Shown: piece by piece, positions 16,982-26,095 of the stretch | Layout of the letters: every line of letters begins with the position of its first letter | Numbering within the stretch: position 1 is the first letter of the stretch | Source: CAZMNF01 sp964567595 | Lineage (GTDB): Bacteria > Bipolaricaulota > Bipolaricaulia > RBG-16-55-9 | Reading direction: 5' to 3' | Length of the DNA: 58,992 bases | Assembly: GCA_964567595.1 (NCBI GenBank) | Contig: CAZMNF010000007.1 | Coordinates: 1-58,992, forward strand | Made by a program: the position numbers and the translations under genes | The notes under the pieces: model-generated | The model's input: only the letters and a program-made list of their open reading frames with translations | The model's database searches: none | What the model was told of the DNA's origin: nothing

Positions 16982-17421
16982 CCGATCCGCACGGGGTGCA
17001 ATTGAAGCGCCTCGAAGGCCCGTGTGAGCGCGCCGGCGTCCCAGCGTTGGAGTTGGAACAGATGGCTGCGGCAGCGGCAGTCGCTCGCGCCGAAGCCGTC
17101 GGCGACTCGATCCGCACGCCGCGACAGCTCGCGGGCCAGAGCGCACTCAGCGTCGGGATGCGACGTCTCGGCCATGAGGGCGTCCACCCGTCGGCTGATG
17201 CTGAGCAGGTAGTCGACGTGCCAGCGGCGCGTGGCGCGCACCCCGGAAGCAACGTCTTGATGACGAGCGACTCGACTTGTTAAGCCGCCCGAGCCTTGGG
17301 CCGAGCCGACGTAGACGTAGACGCCGTTGAACGTCTGCAGGCCGAGCCTGCCCACCGTCGCTTCTCCGCAAGCTTCCACCAACAAGCCATAGATGCCTTG
17401 CATCGCGATCGACGTTTCCAT
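16978..17421 (-). CDS. GIY-YIG/DUF123-family protein
   Basis: A 147-residue protein with GIYGLLVEA near residue 9 and VYVYVGSAQGSGGLTSRVARH near 34, as in the DUF123 branch of the GIY-YIG nuclease fold, then RRWHVDYLL. Conserved cysteines follow near 112-114 (DCRCRSHLF). DUF123 proteins occur alone or fused to endonuclease III-like proteins; a DNA-repair role is suspected for the family but unproven. It may be cotranscribed with the small Cys-rich frame upstream. Confidence 0.75.
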   Translation of the reverse strand: METSIAMQGIYGLLVEACGEATVGRLGLQTFNGVYVYVGSAQGSGGLTSRVARHQDVASGVRATRRWHVDYLLSISRRVDALMAETSHPDAECALARELSRRADRVADGFGASDCRCRSHLFQLQRWDAGALTRAFEALQLHPVRIG

Positions 17422-17472
17422 TCTCGGTTAGCGGCCGTCGTGATAACCCACGAGCTGGCTTAAATTTGCAGC

Positions 17473-17601
17473 CTATCCATGCTTGGTCGTCCGCGCAGCT
17501 TGGCGCAGCCCGACGGGGCAATCCGCCTCGGACCCTAAGGGCCACAATAGCTCGGCGCACTCGTCACATGGTCCGGTGTTGGGACAGGGTGGCGCCATCA
17601 T
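17473..17601 (-). CDS. Possible 42-residue Cys-rich protein
   Basis: A short minus-strand frame beginning MMAPPCPNTGPCDECAELL, with a fourth Cys in EADCPVGLRQ. The C-x5-C-x2-C spacing looks like a small zinc-binding motif. Codons are GC-rich in third position, as in neighbouring genes. It lies 51 bases upstream of the DUF123 gene on the same strand and back to back with the BTAD regulator. No clear ribosome site precedes either ATG (17601 or 17598), so expression is uncertain. Confidence 0.4.
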   Translation of the reverse strand: MMAPPCPNTGPCDECAELLWPLGSEADCPVGLRQAARTTKHG

Positions 17602-17645
17602 GGTAAGTTGTGAAGCAAAAGGCGTGCGGCAAGGGGTTGGGTGCC

Positions 17646-20600
17646 ATGCACCGACTGCATCTCTTCGGCCAGCCCGAGTTGTTCGATGCGACGGGCCAGC
17701 CCGTACCGGTGCGGACGTCCACGTCGCTGCACTTGTTGGCGTATTTGTGGCGCTATCGGGGCGAAGCGCACGCCCGGATGCGCGTGGCCGCCCAGCTGTG
17801 GCCGGAGACCGAGGAATCCCGTGCTCGACAGAACCTCCGCCAAGCGCTCCATCACCTCCGGCAACTCCTCGATCTTCGGAACGACGGCGGCGCCTACCTC
17901 GACGTTGATCGGCAGACCATCCGACTTCGGGCCGACACGCCGCTCTGGGCCGACGTGGACGCCTTTGAAGGCCACCTCCGCCAAGCCGAGGACGGCGACG
18001 ACGCCGATCGCGCGCAGCACCTCGAGGCGGCGGTCGCGCTCTATCGCGGCGATTTCGTGGCGAGCTGCGATGAGGATTGGGCAATCGAGGAGCGCGAGTT
18101 CCTCAAGGCGCGCTACGTCGAGGCGCTCGATCGGCTGATCGACCTCTGCATCCGACGGGGGCGAAGAGCGGATGCCACGACCTATGCCGAGCGCATTCTC
18201 GGCCAACATCCGTTGCGCGAGGACGTCCATCGCCGCCTCATGGCGTTGTATTACGAGCGTGGCGATCGCACCTCGGCGCTGGCCCAATACCGGCGCCTCC
18301 ATCAGCTGCTTGACGCGGACCTCGGCGTCGCGCCCGACCGGGAGACCGAGCGGCTCTATCGAGCAATCGAGGCCAATGCGCCGATCGGCGGCGCCGGCCC
18401 CAAGGACGCCCCGCAGACGCCTTCCAACCTGCCCCATCTGTTGACCCGCTTCCACGGGCGGCACGAGGACGTGGAGACCCTCGCGGACTGGCTCGAGACG
18501 CAGCGGCTTGTGACGCTGACGGGCGTCGGCGGGTGCGGCAAGACCCGCTTGGCCATCGAGGTCGGGCATCGGCTGACGGCGCGCTTCGACGACGGCGTCT
18601 GGTTCGTCGACTTGGCGCCATTGACCGACCCGCATTGGATTCCCCAGGCGCTCGCCTCCACGCTCAACCTCGCCCAGACGAAGATCCAAGCCCCCACCGA
18701 CGAGCTCATCGAGCACCTCCGCGGGTCGCGGACCCTGTTGATCATGGACAACTGCGAGCACCTCATCGAGGCCAGCGCGCGCCTGGCCCAGCGTCTGTTG
18801 GAAGCTTGCCCCCATTTAGCAATCGTTGCCACCAGCCGCGAGGCGTTCCATCTGTCGGGCGAACGGGTTTGGAACGTCCGACCGTTGGCGGTTCCGGAGC
18901 TGCCGACATCGCGCGACGAGTTGACGGACTTTGCCATCGTCCAACTCCTTCTTGAGCGGGCGCGTGGCCATCGCCCCGACTTCCGGCTGACGGACGCGAA
19001 CGCCGCGGCCGTGGCGAGGATCTGTCGAGCGGCGGAGGGCATCCCGCTGGCGGTCGAACTGGCGGTCACGTGGCTCCGCGTGCTTTCGGTGGGCGAGATC
19101 GCGGAGAGATTGGGAACTGATCCGGACCTGTTGACCGCCCAGACCCGCGACGTGCCGCCCCGGCACCGGAGCATGCGGGCCGTCTTCGAGCACTCCTGGA
19201 ACCTCCTCTCCGAGCGGAGCCAGGCGTTGTTTCGGCGGCTTGCCGCGTTCCGGGGCGGCTTCACGCGCAAGGCCGCGGAGGAAGTGGCTGGGGCCTCGCT
19301 GATGCAGCTCGCCGCGCTGCTGGACCAATCGCTGTTGGAGCGCCGCGCGGACGGTCGATACGTCTGCCACGAGCTGTTGCGCCAGTTCGGCGAGGCCAAG
19401 TTGGTCGCGTCCGAGGAGGCCGAGGAGGTGCGCCAACGCCATTTGGCGTTCTTCCTCGCGTTGGCCGAGCGGGCCGAGACGGAGCTGGCCGGGGTGAACC
19501 AGGGCGAGTGGCTGCGCTGTCTCACGGATGAGCTGGACAACCTGCGCGCTGCGTTGGCGTGGGCCCTGGAGACCGCTCGGGCCGAGGAGGCCTTGCGTCT
19601 GGCGACGGCTCTGGGGCGCTTCTGGGTGCTACGCGCGTACCTGAGCGAAGGGCGCCAGTGGCTGGATCACGCGCTGCAGCGACTCGAGCAGGCTGAGCGT
19701 GCCACGCAGGCGGACGCGCTCCACCAAGCGGGCGAACTGGCTTGGCGCCAAGGTGACTACGCGACGGCGGAGACGTTTCAGCAACGGAGCCTGGAGCGCT
19801 ATCGCGAACTGGGTGACCACGTCGGGGCGTCACAGTCCCTGGTTGGTCTCGGTCGCACGGCGCAGGAGCAGGGCCACCTCGATCAAGCCCGCCAGCTGTT
19901 CGAGGAGGGCCTCAGCATCGAGCGCGAGCGCGGCGACACGTGGGGCATCGCCAAGGCGCTCGGCAACCTCGGCGAGGTGACCCTGGAACAGGGCGACCCG
20001 GAGACAGCCCACGGTTCCCTTCAGCGGAGCCTCGAGATGTTGCGCGAGGTGGGCGATCGGTCGGGCGAGTGCAACGTCTTGAACAAGCTCGGCTACGTGG
20101 CGAGCGTGCAGGGCGACATCGAGGAGGCCCGCTCGTATCTCAACGAGAGCCTCGCCCTCGCACGCCAAGTGCAGAACAAACGGGGCATTGCCATGGCGCT
20201 CGGCAATCTGGGCAACCTGGCCTTGGAGCAGGCAGACTGGGAACGTGCCCGAGCGTCGCTCGGCGAGATTGCGGAGATCTTTCGCGAAATGAACGATCGT
20301 CGCAATCTCTACGTGGCGCTCAACAAGCTCGGCCAAGTGGAGCTGGCGCGAGACGACGCTGCCCAAGCGAGGGCGTTTTTCGACGAGAGCTTGGCGATCT
20401 GCCGTCGGATCGACGATCGGCTCGGCATGGCCGAGGTTCTCTGTGGGCTGGCGGAGACGATCCGCAGGGACGGGCACGATCGGGACGCGGCCCAGCTCCA
20501 GGGGGCAATCGCGGCGCTTCTCGAGCAGATCGGTGCCTCGCTGCAAGCGCACGAGCGACGGCTCTTCGAGGGCACCCAGTCGTCGCTGATTTCGGCCCTC

Positions 20601-20678
20601 GGAGAGGCTATTTATCGGGATGAGATGGGCCAGGGACGGGCGAAGGGCTTCGCCTCGCTCGTGGACCCCACCGCTTGA
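17646..20678 (+). CDS. BTAD/NB-ARC/TPR transcriptional regulator (AfsR/SARP-like)
   Basis: A 1010-residue STAND regulator. The N-terminal about 85 residues form an OmpR-like winged helix (MHRLHLFGQPELFD...). A bacterial transcriptional activation domain (BTAD) occupies about 95-245. The NB-ARC ATPase has LTGVGGCGKTRLA (Walker A, about 292) and LLIMDNCEHLI (Walker B, about 364), then ATSREAFHLSGERVW. The C-terminal third, about 685-1000, is a row of TPR repeats (GNLGEVTLEQGD, LNKLGYVASVQGD, GNLGNLALEQAD). It resembles AfsR without an additional C-terminal output domain. The target is unknown; the nearest plus-strand gene is the beta-propeller at 20753. AAGGGG lies 9 bases before the chosen ATG. 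Confidence 0.9.
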   Translation: MHRLHLFGQPELFDATGQPVPVRTSTSLHLLAYLWRYRGEAHARMRVAAQLWPETEESRARQNLRQALHHLRQLLDLRNDGGAYLDVDRQTIRLRADTPLWADVDAFEGHLRQAEDGDDADRAQHLEAAVALYRGDFVASCDEDWAIEEREFLKARYVEALDRLIDLCIRRGRRADATTYAERILGQHPLREDVHRRLMALYYERGDRTSALAQYRRLHQLLDADLGVAPDRETERLYRAIEANAPIGGAGPKDAPQTPSNLPHLLTRFHGRHEDVETLADWLETQRLVTLTGVGGCGKTRLAIEVGHRLTARFDDGVWFVDLAPLTDPHWIPQALASTLNLAQTKIQAPTDELIEHLRGSRTLLIMDNCEHLIEASARLAQRLLEACPHLAIVATSREAFHLSGERVWNVRPLAVPELPTSRDELTDFAIVQLLLERARGHRPDFRLTDANAAAVARICRAAEGIPLAVELAVTWLRVLSVGEIAERLGTDPDLLTAQTRDVPPRHRSMRAVFEHSWNLLSERSQALFRRLAAFRGGFTRKAAEEVAGASLMQLAALLDQSLLERRADGRYVCHELLRQFGEAKLVASEEAEEVRQRHLAFFLALAERAETELAGVNQGEWLRCLTDELDNLRAALAWALETARAEEALRLATALGRFWVLRAYLSEGRQWLDHALQRLEQAERATQADALHQAGELAWRQGDYATAETFQQRSLERYRELGDHVGASQSLVGLGRTAQEQGHLDQARQLFEEGLSIERERGDTWGIAKALGNLGEVTLEQGDPETAHGSLQRSLEMLREVGDRSGECNVLNKLGYVASVQGDIEEARSYLNESLALARQVQNKRGIAMALGNLGNLALEQADWERARASLGEIAEIFREMNDRRNLYVALNKLGQVELARDDAAQARAFFDESLAICRRIDDRLGMAEVLCGLAETIRRDGHDRDAAQLQGAIAALLEQIGASLQAHERRLFEGTQSSLISALGEAIYRDEMGQGRAKGFASLVDPTA

Positions 20679-20684
20679 TCGTTG

Positions 20685-20713
20685 TTGCCGTGGCACGCGC
20701 CCCTGACTACACT
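20685..20713 (+). promoter_or_regulatory. Sigma70-type promoter for the beta-propeller gene
   Basis: TTGCCG (20685-20690), a 17-base spacer and TACACT (20708-20713) lie 40 bases before the start codon at 20753. The spacing is ideal and the hexamers are moderate matches. Confidence 0.5.
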
Positions 20714-20752
20714 TGATCCATTTCCACATGAAATTTCACGAGGAGGCGCAAC

Positions 20753-21655
20753 ATGCCCGACCGCTTGATTGTGCTCAACAAGGACGAAGACACCGTCTCA
20801 TTTGTCGACGCGGAGGGCGGTGACACGCTCGCCAAGATCGACGTTGGCCACCACCCGCACGAAGTGGAAGTCGTCCCCGAAGAGAGCATCTGCTACGTCT
20901 CCAACGCGCTCGAGGGCGACGTCTCCGTGATCGACACGGACGCCATGGCCGAGAGGGAGCGCCTGACGCATGAGGAGTTCGTCTTTCCTCACGACATCAA
21001 GGTCTCGCCCGATCGGTCCAAGCTCTACCTCGCGTCGACGCACGCGCATAAGGTCTTCATCTTCGAACGCCCATCGCACGAGGTTCGCAAGGTGCTCAAG
21101 ACGGGCCAACGCCTCTCGCACATGCTGGATCCCATGCCGGATTGGCGTCGCGTCTACGTCCCGAATATCGGCTCGAACACGCTGTCGGTGTTGAACCCCT
21201 CGACCGACGAGATCGAGATGCACGTTTCAGTCGGCAAGGGCCCGGAGGGCGTCGCTGTGCATCCCGGCGGCGAGTTCCTGTACGTCGCCAACCAGGATGA
21301 GAACAACGTCTACGTCCTCAGCACCGAACACCACGGCGTCATCGCGAAGCATCCGATCGGAACGACGCCCGTCCGCATGGTCTTCTCGCCCGACGGGACC
21401 TACGCGTTCGTGCCCAACCGCCATTCACACGACGTCTCCATCATCGACACGTCTCGTCACTGGGAGATCAAGCGGTTGCCCGTGGGACGCTGGCCGGGCG
21501 GCGTCGTGTTCAGCCCGAATGGCGAACGGGCCTACGTCGCCAACAACAAGACGAACGATGTCTCCGTCGTTGACGTGGGCACGCTGAAGGAGATCGAGCG
21601 CTTCGACGTCGGCATCCATCCCGACGGGATCGGGTATCTGGCGAGCCGAAGCTAG
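20753..21655 (+). CDS. YVTN/YncE-family beta-propeller protein, no signal peptide
   Basis: 300 residues made of about seven repeats of the YVTN/cytochrome cd1-like beta-propeller type: DRLIVLNKDEDTVSFVDAE, CYVSNALEGDVSVIDTD, LYVANQDENNVYVLST, AYVANNKTNDVSVVDVG. GAGGAGGC precedes the ATG. Most relatives are secreted; this one begins directly with the first repeat and has no signal sequence, so it is probably cytosolic. Function is unknown; a scaffold or binding role is likely. Its stop overlaps the convergent ZIP gene by 4 bases. Confidence 0.82.
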   Translation: MPDRLIVLNKDEDTVSFVDAEGGDTLAKIDVGHHPHEVEVVPEESICYVSNALEGDVSVIDTDAMAERERLTHEEFVFPHDIKVSPDRSKLYLASTHAHKVFIFERPSHEVRKVLKTGQRLSHMLDPMPDWRRVYVPNIGSNTLSVLNPSTDEIEMHVSVGKGPEGVAVHPGGEFLYVANQDENNVYVLSTEHHGVIAKHPIGTTPVRMVFSPDGTYAFVPNRHSHDVSIIDTSRHWEIKRLPVGRWPGGVVFSPNGERAYVANNKTNDVSVVDVGTLKEIERFDVGIHPDGIGYLASRS

Positions 21656-22395
21656 CCCCGGAGCAGCACCTGGAACGCGATCATCGCGAGCGTCGCTAGG
21701 GTGACCGTCACGGCGACGGCGTTGTGAGAAGCGTCCTCGATCGCCTCGGGGAGCAGTTCGGAGAAGACCATCCAGAGCATCGCGCCCGCCGCGAATCCCA
21801 ACCCCACAGGGAGGATCGGGCGGAACGTGTTGACCAGAAGAAACGCCGGCACGGCCATCAAGGGCTGAGGCACGCTGGAGAAGACGCTCCACCCGGCGGC
21901 CCTCCAGGCGGCGACGCCACGCGGGATCAACACGAGGCTGATGGCCAATCCTTCGGGGATGTTGTGCACGGCGATGGCAATGGTGACGAACAGCCCCAGC
22001 GCCTCGCCGCCGCCGAAGGAGACGCCGACGCCGATTCCTTCGGTAAACGAGTGCACGGTCATGACGCCGACAATGAGCAGTGCCTTGCGCGCGTCCACGC
22101 CCTGAAGAGCCCCCAAGGTCAACTCCTCGTCGGCATTGAGGCGGCTTTTGGTCCAGACGATAAAGCCCAAGCCGATGAGCGCGCCGAGCATCACGCGGCT
22201 CAGCCCGACGTCGAGACCCTCTTGGAGCAGGCCGAAGCTGGCGCCGAGCATCAGTCCGGAAGCAAGGGCATTGGCGAGGCCCAATATGCGCCGGCTCAGG
22301 TCGCGCGCGAAGATAAAGGGGAGCGCACCCAGACCCGTCGCTATCGCCGTTAGCGACGCGAACCAGAGCACGTCCCACGCCGATACCAGAGCCAT
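21652..22395 (-). CDS. ZIP-family divalent metal transporter
   Basis: A 247-residue membrane protein with about eight helices. The two metal-binding helices carry MTVHSFTEGIGVGVSFGGG and AVHNIPEGLAISL, the hallmark of ZIP (ZupT/GufA-like) importers of zinc and other divalent cations. No His-rich loop is visible. It is divergent from tdh across about 107 bases. Substrate and direction are not readable from sequence. Confidence 0.88.
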   Translation of the reverse strand: MALVSAWDVLWFASLTAIATGLGALPFIFARDLSRRILGLANALASGLMLGASFGLLQEGLDVGLSRVMLGALIGLGFIVWTKSRLNADEELTLGALQGVDARKALLIVGVMTVHSFTEGIGVGVSFGGGEALGLFVTIAIAVHNIPEGLAISLVLIPRGVAAWRAAGWSVFSSVPQPLMAVPAFLLVNTFRPILPVGLGFAAGAMLWMVFSELLPEAIEDASHNAVAVTVTLATLAMIAFQVLLRG

Positions 22396-22502
22396 GCGTC
22401 AAGTATAGGAGAGAGCGCCCCGCACAGCGATGACAGTCGTCGTTCGGCTGATCGAGGTCGTTGTGCGGGCGTTCGATACTCTGGCACAATGGCTCCGTCA
22501 TC

Positions 22503-23552
22503 ATGACCGAATCGACCATGCAAGCCGTCGTCAAAGCGGAGTCGAGCGCCGGGTTGACAATGCGCGAGGTTCCCGTTCCGGAGATTGGATCGCATGACGT
22601 GCTCGTCAACGTCAAAGCGTGCTCGATCTGCGGAACCGACTTGCACATCCACCGCTGGGATCCGTGGGCCCAGGAACGCCTTGATCCCCCGTTGGTCGTC
22701 GGCCACGAGGCCTGCGGCGAGATCGCGGACGTCGGTCGCGACGTGACGTCCGTCAAGGAGGGGGATCTCGTCTCGCTAGAGAGCCACGTCGTCTGCGGCA
22801 CCTGCGACATGTGCTTGACGGGCCGTGGCCACCTCTGTCGGAACACGAGCATCCTCGGCGTGGATCGCGATGGCGTGTTCGCCGACTACGTGGCCGTGCC
22901 TGCGATCAACGCCTGGCCCGACCCGCCGGGCATGCCCTTCGAAATTGCCTCGCTTCAGGAGAACTTCGGCAACGCCGTCCACACGGCGTTCGCGGTCGAC
23001 CTGCGCGCCAGAAAGGTTCTCGTCACGGGCTGTGGCCCCGTCGGGATCATGGCCATCGCCGTGGCCAAGGCGATCGGCGCCCGCTCCATTTACGCGACGG
23101 ACGTGAGCGACTATCGCCTCCAACTGGCCCGAGATATGGGCGCTGACGGCACGTTCAACGACGGGGAGGTCAACACGGTGGATGCGGTCATGGACGTAAC
23201 CGAAGGCGAGGGCGTCGACGCGCTGTTGGAGATGTCCGGCGCGCCCAGCGCCATTCGCGAGGGATTCCAGCTGATCAAGCCCGGCGGCGAGGCGGCGCTG
23301 TTGGGCCTTCCCGGCGAGGCGATGGAATTCGACGTCGACAATCTCCTGATCTTCAAGGGCATCACAGCCCACGGCGTCATCGGCCGCAAGCTCTGGGAGA
23401 CGTGGTTCCAGGCGCGCGGGCTGCTGCGCTCCAGCGCCGTCGACCTCCAACCGATCGTGACGCATCGGTTTCCCCTTTCCGACTATGAGGACGCGTTTGC
23501 GCTGATGGCATCCGGCGACTGCGGGAAAGTCGTGCTATGGCCGGAGGGATGA
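22503..23552 (+). CDS. tdh: L-threonine 3-dehydrogenase (zinc-dependent)
   Basis: A 349-residue medium-chain dehydrogenase. The catalytic zinc site is CSICGTDLHIHRWDPWA with GHE; the WDPWAQ segment is typical of Tdh and not of general alcohol dehydrogenases. The structural zinc site is CGTCDMCLTGRGHLC, and the NAD motif is VTGCGPVGIMAIA near 177. It oxidises threonine to 2-amino-3-oxobutyrate, another amino-acid breakdown entry in this window. The ATG at 22503 lacks a clear ribosome site, so the start (or a second ATG at 22518) is uncertain and the mRNA may be nearly leaderless. Confidence 0.87.
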   Translation: MTESTMQAVVKAESSAGLTMREVPVPEIGSHDVLVNVKACSICGTDLHIHRWDPWAQERLDPPLVVGHEACGEIADVGRDVTSVKEGDLVSLESHVVCGTCDMCLTGRGHLCRNTSILGVDRDGVFADYVAVPAINAWPDPPGMPFEIASLQENFGNAVHTAFAVDLRARKVLVTGCGPVGIMAIAVAKAIGARSIYATDVSDYRLQLARDMGADGTFNDGEVNTVDAVMDVTEGEGVDALLEMSGAPSAIREGFQLIKPGGEAALLGLPGEAMEFDVDNLLIFKGITAHGVIGRKLWETWFQARGLLRSSAVDLQPIVTHRFPLSDYEDAFALMASGDCGKVVLWPEG

Positions 23553-23578
23553 GCGAGCCAGCGGGAACTCGACGCGGG

Positions 23579-24244
23579 CTACGTCTGGGGTGTCGTCTGG
23601 GAGTCGAGGATCGTGATGCCGTGGTCTTTGAGGTCCTGGACGATGCCGCGCCAGTCGAAGTGGTCGATGCGCAGCACGATGACGTCATGGTCGTCGTTGT
23701 TGCGGCATTCCTCGCAGCTGATGATGCTGACCACGTTGGCATCGTGGCCCTTCAGGATGTCCAGTGCCTCCGACAGGGAGCCGGGACGGTCTTCCAGTTC
23801 GAGCGTGAGGCGCGTGCCGTCGCGATCGATGCCGAGCGCCTCGATGAGCACGTCAAAGATGTCGGATTCGGTAATCACGCCGACCAGCTGATCCTCGTTC
23901 TGGACGACGGGCAACCCGCCGATGCGGTGCTTGCGCATCAACATCGCGGCCTTCTCGATGGTGTCCTCGGGCGAGACAGCCACGATCTCCTCGACGGGCG
24001 TCATGACCTCGTTGACGGTGATGCGCGCCAGCAGATGGTTGAGCTCCCAGATGCTGAGCGACGTCGCTCCGGAGGGACCGGCCTCCTGAATGTCGCCCTG
24101 CGAGGCGAGGCCGGCCAAGCGGCCGTCCTCGACAACGGGCAGCCGCCGAATCATGTGCTGTTTCATCATGTCGCGGGCTTCCATGATGGGCGTGTCCGGA
24201 TGGGCGGAGATGATGTCGTCGGTCATCCACATGCGCACGAACAA
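23579..24244 (-). CDS. CBS-CBS-ACT domain protein (AcuB-like)
   Basis: 221 residues: CBS domain 1 (residues 5-60), CBS domain 2 (about 76-135, VMTPVEEIVAVSPEDTIEKA and RIGGLPVV), then an ACT domain (about 143-215, LTLELEDRPGSLSEALDIL). AcuB-type proteins bind adenine nucleotides through CBS and amino acids through ACT, and are linked to acetoin or acetyl-CoA metabolism in Bacillus. Here it sits between tdh and a DUF2207 gene; a regulatory role in amino-acid or CoA metabolism is an inference. Confidence 0.85.
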   Translation of the reverse strand: MFVRMWMTDDIISAHPDTPIMEARDMMKQHMIRRLPVVEDGRLAGLASQGDIQEAGPSGATSLSIWELNHLLARITVNEVMTPVEEIVAVSPEDTIEKAAMLMRKHRIGGLPVVQNEDQLVGVITESDIFDVLIEALGIDRDGTRLTLELEDRPGSLSEALDILKGHDANVVSIISCEECRNNDDHDVIVLRIDHFDWRGIVQDLKDHGITILDSQTTPQT

Positions 24245-24333
24245 GGCAGGTCCTCCTCTTTCAACTCAGTGGCAATGCCACAGGAGTCTAGGTAGACGTC
24301 GCCTCATCTGCCAATGATGTATGTCAGGACGCG

Positions 24334-26037
24334 TCAACCGGCCCCGGCACCGCCACCTCCGGCCCCGCCGGCGGCACCTGCACCTGCTGAGGCCGCACCC
24401 GCGGCCGCCCCGCCAGCCGCTGCCGCGCCGCCCGTGTCGCCAATGACGGCATAGCAGGCCGCGAACGAGGCGTAGGCGGGCGCAACGCCCGTCTCCGTGT
24501 CGTCCGTGACGTCCTGCAGCCACAGCGGCATCTCGAAGCGCTCTTCCGCGTCGGCCTCCTTGAGGCCGTCCTTGATCTCGTCCATGTGCTTGCTCCAGAC
24601 GCGCTCGTGCAGCGCCAGCCACGGCAGATGCTCGATGAAGAACCGCGCCGCGCCGATGGGATCATGGCGCTTGAGCGAGGTCAACTCGTCGAGCAGATGG
24701 TCCAGATACGCCTCGATCCTTGCCCGCTTCTCGGCGCCTTGGTCCGTCAGCGTGTAATACGTCACGCCGCCGAGCACCAACCCGCCGATAAACAGCCCCG
24801 TGCCGAGCCCGAGCGCGAGGAACCACCAGCCGCCGCCCCAGAAGGCGATCCCAATCCCGAGGATCAGCGCGGCGATGGAGCCGATCCAGACAAGCCCGGA
24901 GCGACGCCCGTGATGGGCCAAGTCGCCCCGCTTGAGAAGCTCCAACCGAGCGTCGCTGAGCAACGCCTGCCGGAAGCGGTTTCCCTTGCGGCCGAACTCG
25001 GTCAGCGAGTCGTGGTTGCGGAGTTCATCCAGGAGCTGACGTTCCGCCTCACTCAGGTCTTCACGGGGTTCGTGGAACTCGACCTGAATTTTAGGCCGCT
25101 CCCCCCCGAAGCGCTGCTTCTCTTTCGTCCGCTTGAGCGTGATATGGCCCCGGGCGGCCAAGTCGTAGAGCATCGCGGGAACCGCGCGCTGGCCTTCGGA
25201 CGTTGCGCCCTTGATCAGTACAGCCGCCTCGGGAAGTGGTATCTCCGGCTGCTCGGACGTGCGTGTCTCGTGGCGTGGGCCGCGCCAGCGGCGCCACAAC
25301 ACAGCGCTTGCCACAAGCCCAATAAGAAACGCCGCCCCAACGGCTCCAACGAGTGTCCAGTCGATCTCGTTAGGGGAACGACCTTCGAGGCGCTTGGGGA
25401 ACTCCACGACGACGCGGTAGCCCTCGCCCGGATCGAGTTGCGCGCGCTGGAAGCTGATCGTCAATCCTTCGGATGTCTCTCGGAGTTGCCCCTCGTCGGT
25501 CGGTTGGAACGCGAGATCCTCGGCAGCGAGATCCAGTTCGTTCGGGATCTGAACGCTAACGGAGACGTTGTTCACCGGAACCGTCGTCTCCTCACCCAGA
25601 GCCTGCCAATCGATACGGTTCAGATCCTCATCTTCGATAAGCGCGCCGTCGACCGTGTAGCGGAGCGTGAACGTGGCGGGCTCTGTGCGCTCGGGGAACG
25701 TCCAGCGGATGATCGTCTGATCGGACTCCGTGCGGGTTCTCGTTCCGAGGATCTCGGCATCCGCGCTCGTCACTTGGACGTTGCGCAGCGCGTCGAACCC
25801 ATCGTTCGGAATCGAGCGGGTGCCGAAGCTGAAGGTCCCCTGTTGGAAGTCGTAGCTCAGCTCCTCTGTGACGCGATATTGGCCGTCCGGTTGGAGGGCC
25901 AGCGTGACGTCGTAGGCCGAGAACGCATAGGTCTGCGACTGCGCGTGGCCGAGCGCTGTCGAGCCGAGCACCAACAGGGCGCTGATAGCCAGAATCTGGA
26001 GCAATTCGCCGAGGCGACGGTTGTGATGTGCACCCAT
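24334..26037 (-). CDS. DUF2207 membrane protein with Gly/Ala-rich tail
   Basis: A 567-residue protein from the ATG at 26037. It has a signal peptide (about 13-35, ending LGHAQSQ) and an extracytoplasmic domain (YAFSAYDVTLALQPDGQYRVTEELSYDF, typical of DUF2207). A membrane helix lies near 217-240 and two more near 375-425. The C-terminus ends in a low-complexity Gly/Ala run of about 35 residues, as in many family members. Function is unknown. It is divergent from the DUF2007-fur pair, with 58 bases between starts. Confidence 0.85.
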   Translation of the reverse strand: MGAHHNRRLGELLQILAISALLVLGSTALGHAQSQTYAFSAYDVTLALQPDGQYRVTEELSYDFQQGTFSFGTRSIPNDGFDALRNVQVTSADAEILGTRTRTESDQTIIRWTFPERTEPATFTLRYTVDGALIEDEDLNRIDWQALGEETTVPVNNVSVSVQIPNELDLAAEDLAFQPTDEGQLRETSEGLTISFQRAQLDPGEGYRVVVEFPKRLEGRSPNEIDWTLVGAVGAAFLIGLVASAVLWRRWRGPRHETRTSEQPEIPLPEAAVLIKGATSEGQRAVPAMLYDLAARGHITLKRTKEKQRFGGERPKIQVEFHEPREDLSEAERQLLDELRNHDSLTEFGRKGNRFRQALLSDARLELLKRGDLAHHGRRSGLVWIGSIAALILGIGIAFWGGGWWFLALGLGTGLFIGGLVLGGVTYYTLTDQGAEKRARIEAYLDHLLDELTSLKRHDPIGAARFFIEHLPWLALHERVWSKHMDEIKDGLKEADAEERFEMPLWLQDVTDDTETGVAPAYASFAACYAVIGDTGGAAAAGGAAAGAASAGAGAAGGAGGGGAGAG

Positions 26038-26095
26038 GACGCCGCTATGGTACCAACTAGAGTGACGAAAACGACAGCTCGAGAGGAGGCCTTGG

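Noticed and set aside
22419..22469. 8-bp inverted repeat (CCCGCACA/TGTGCGGG) between the ZIP gene and tdh
   Set aside because: The arms are 35 bases apart and GC-rich. Chance is a sufficient explanation without conservation data.
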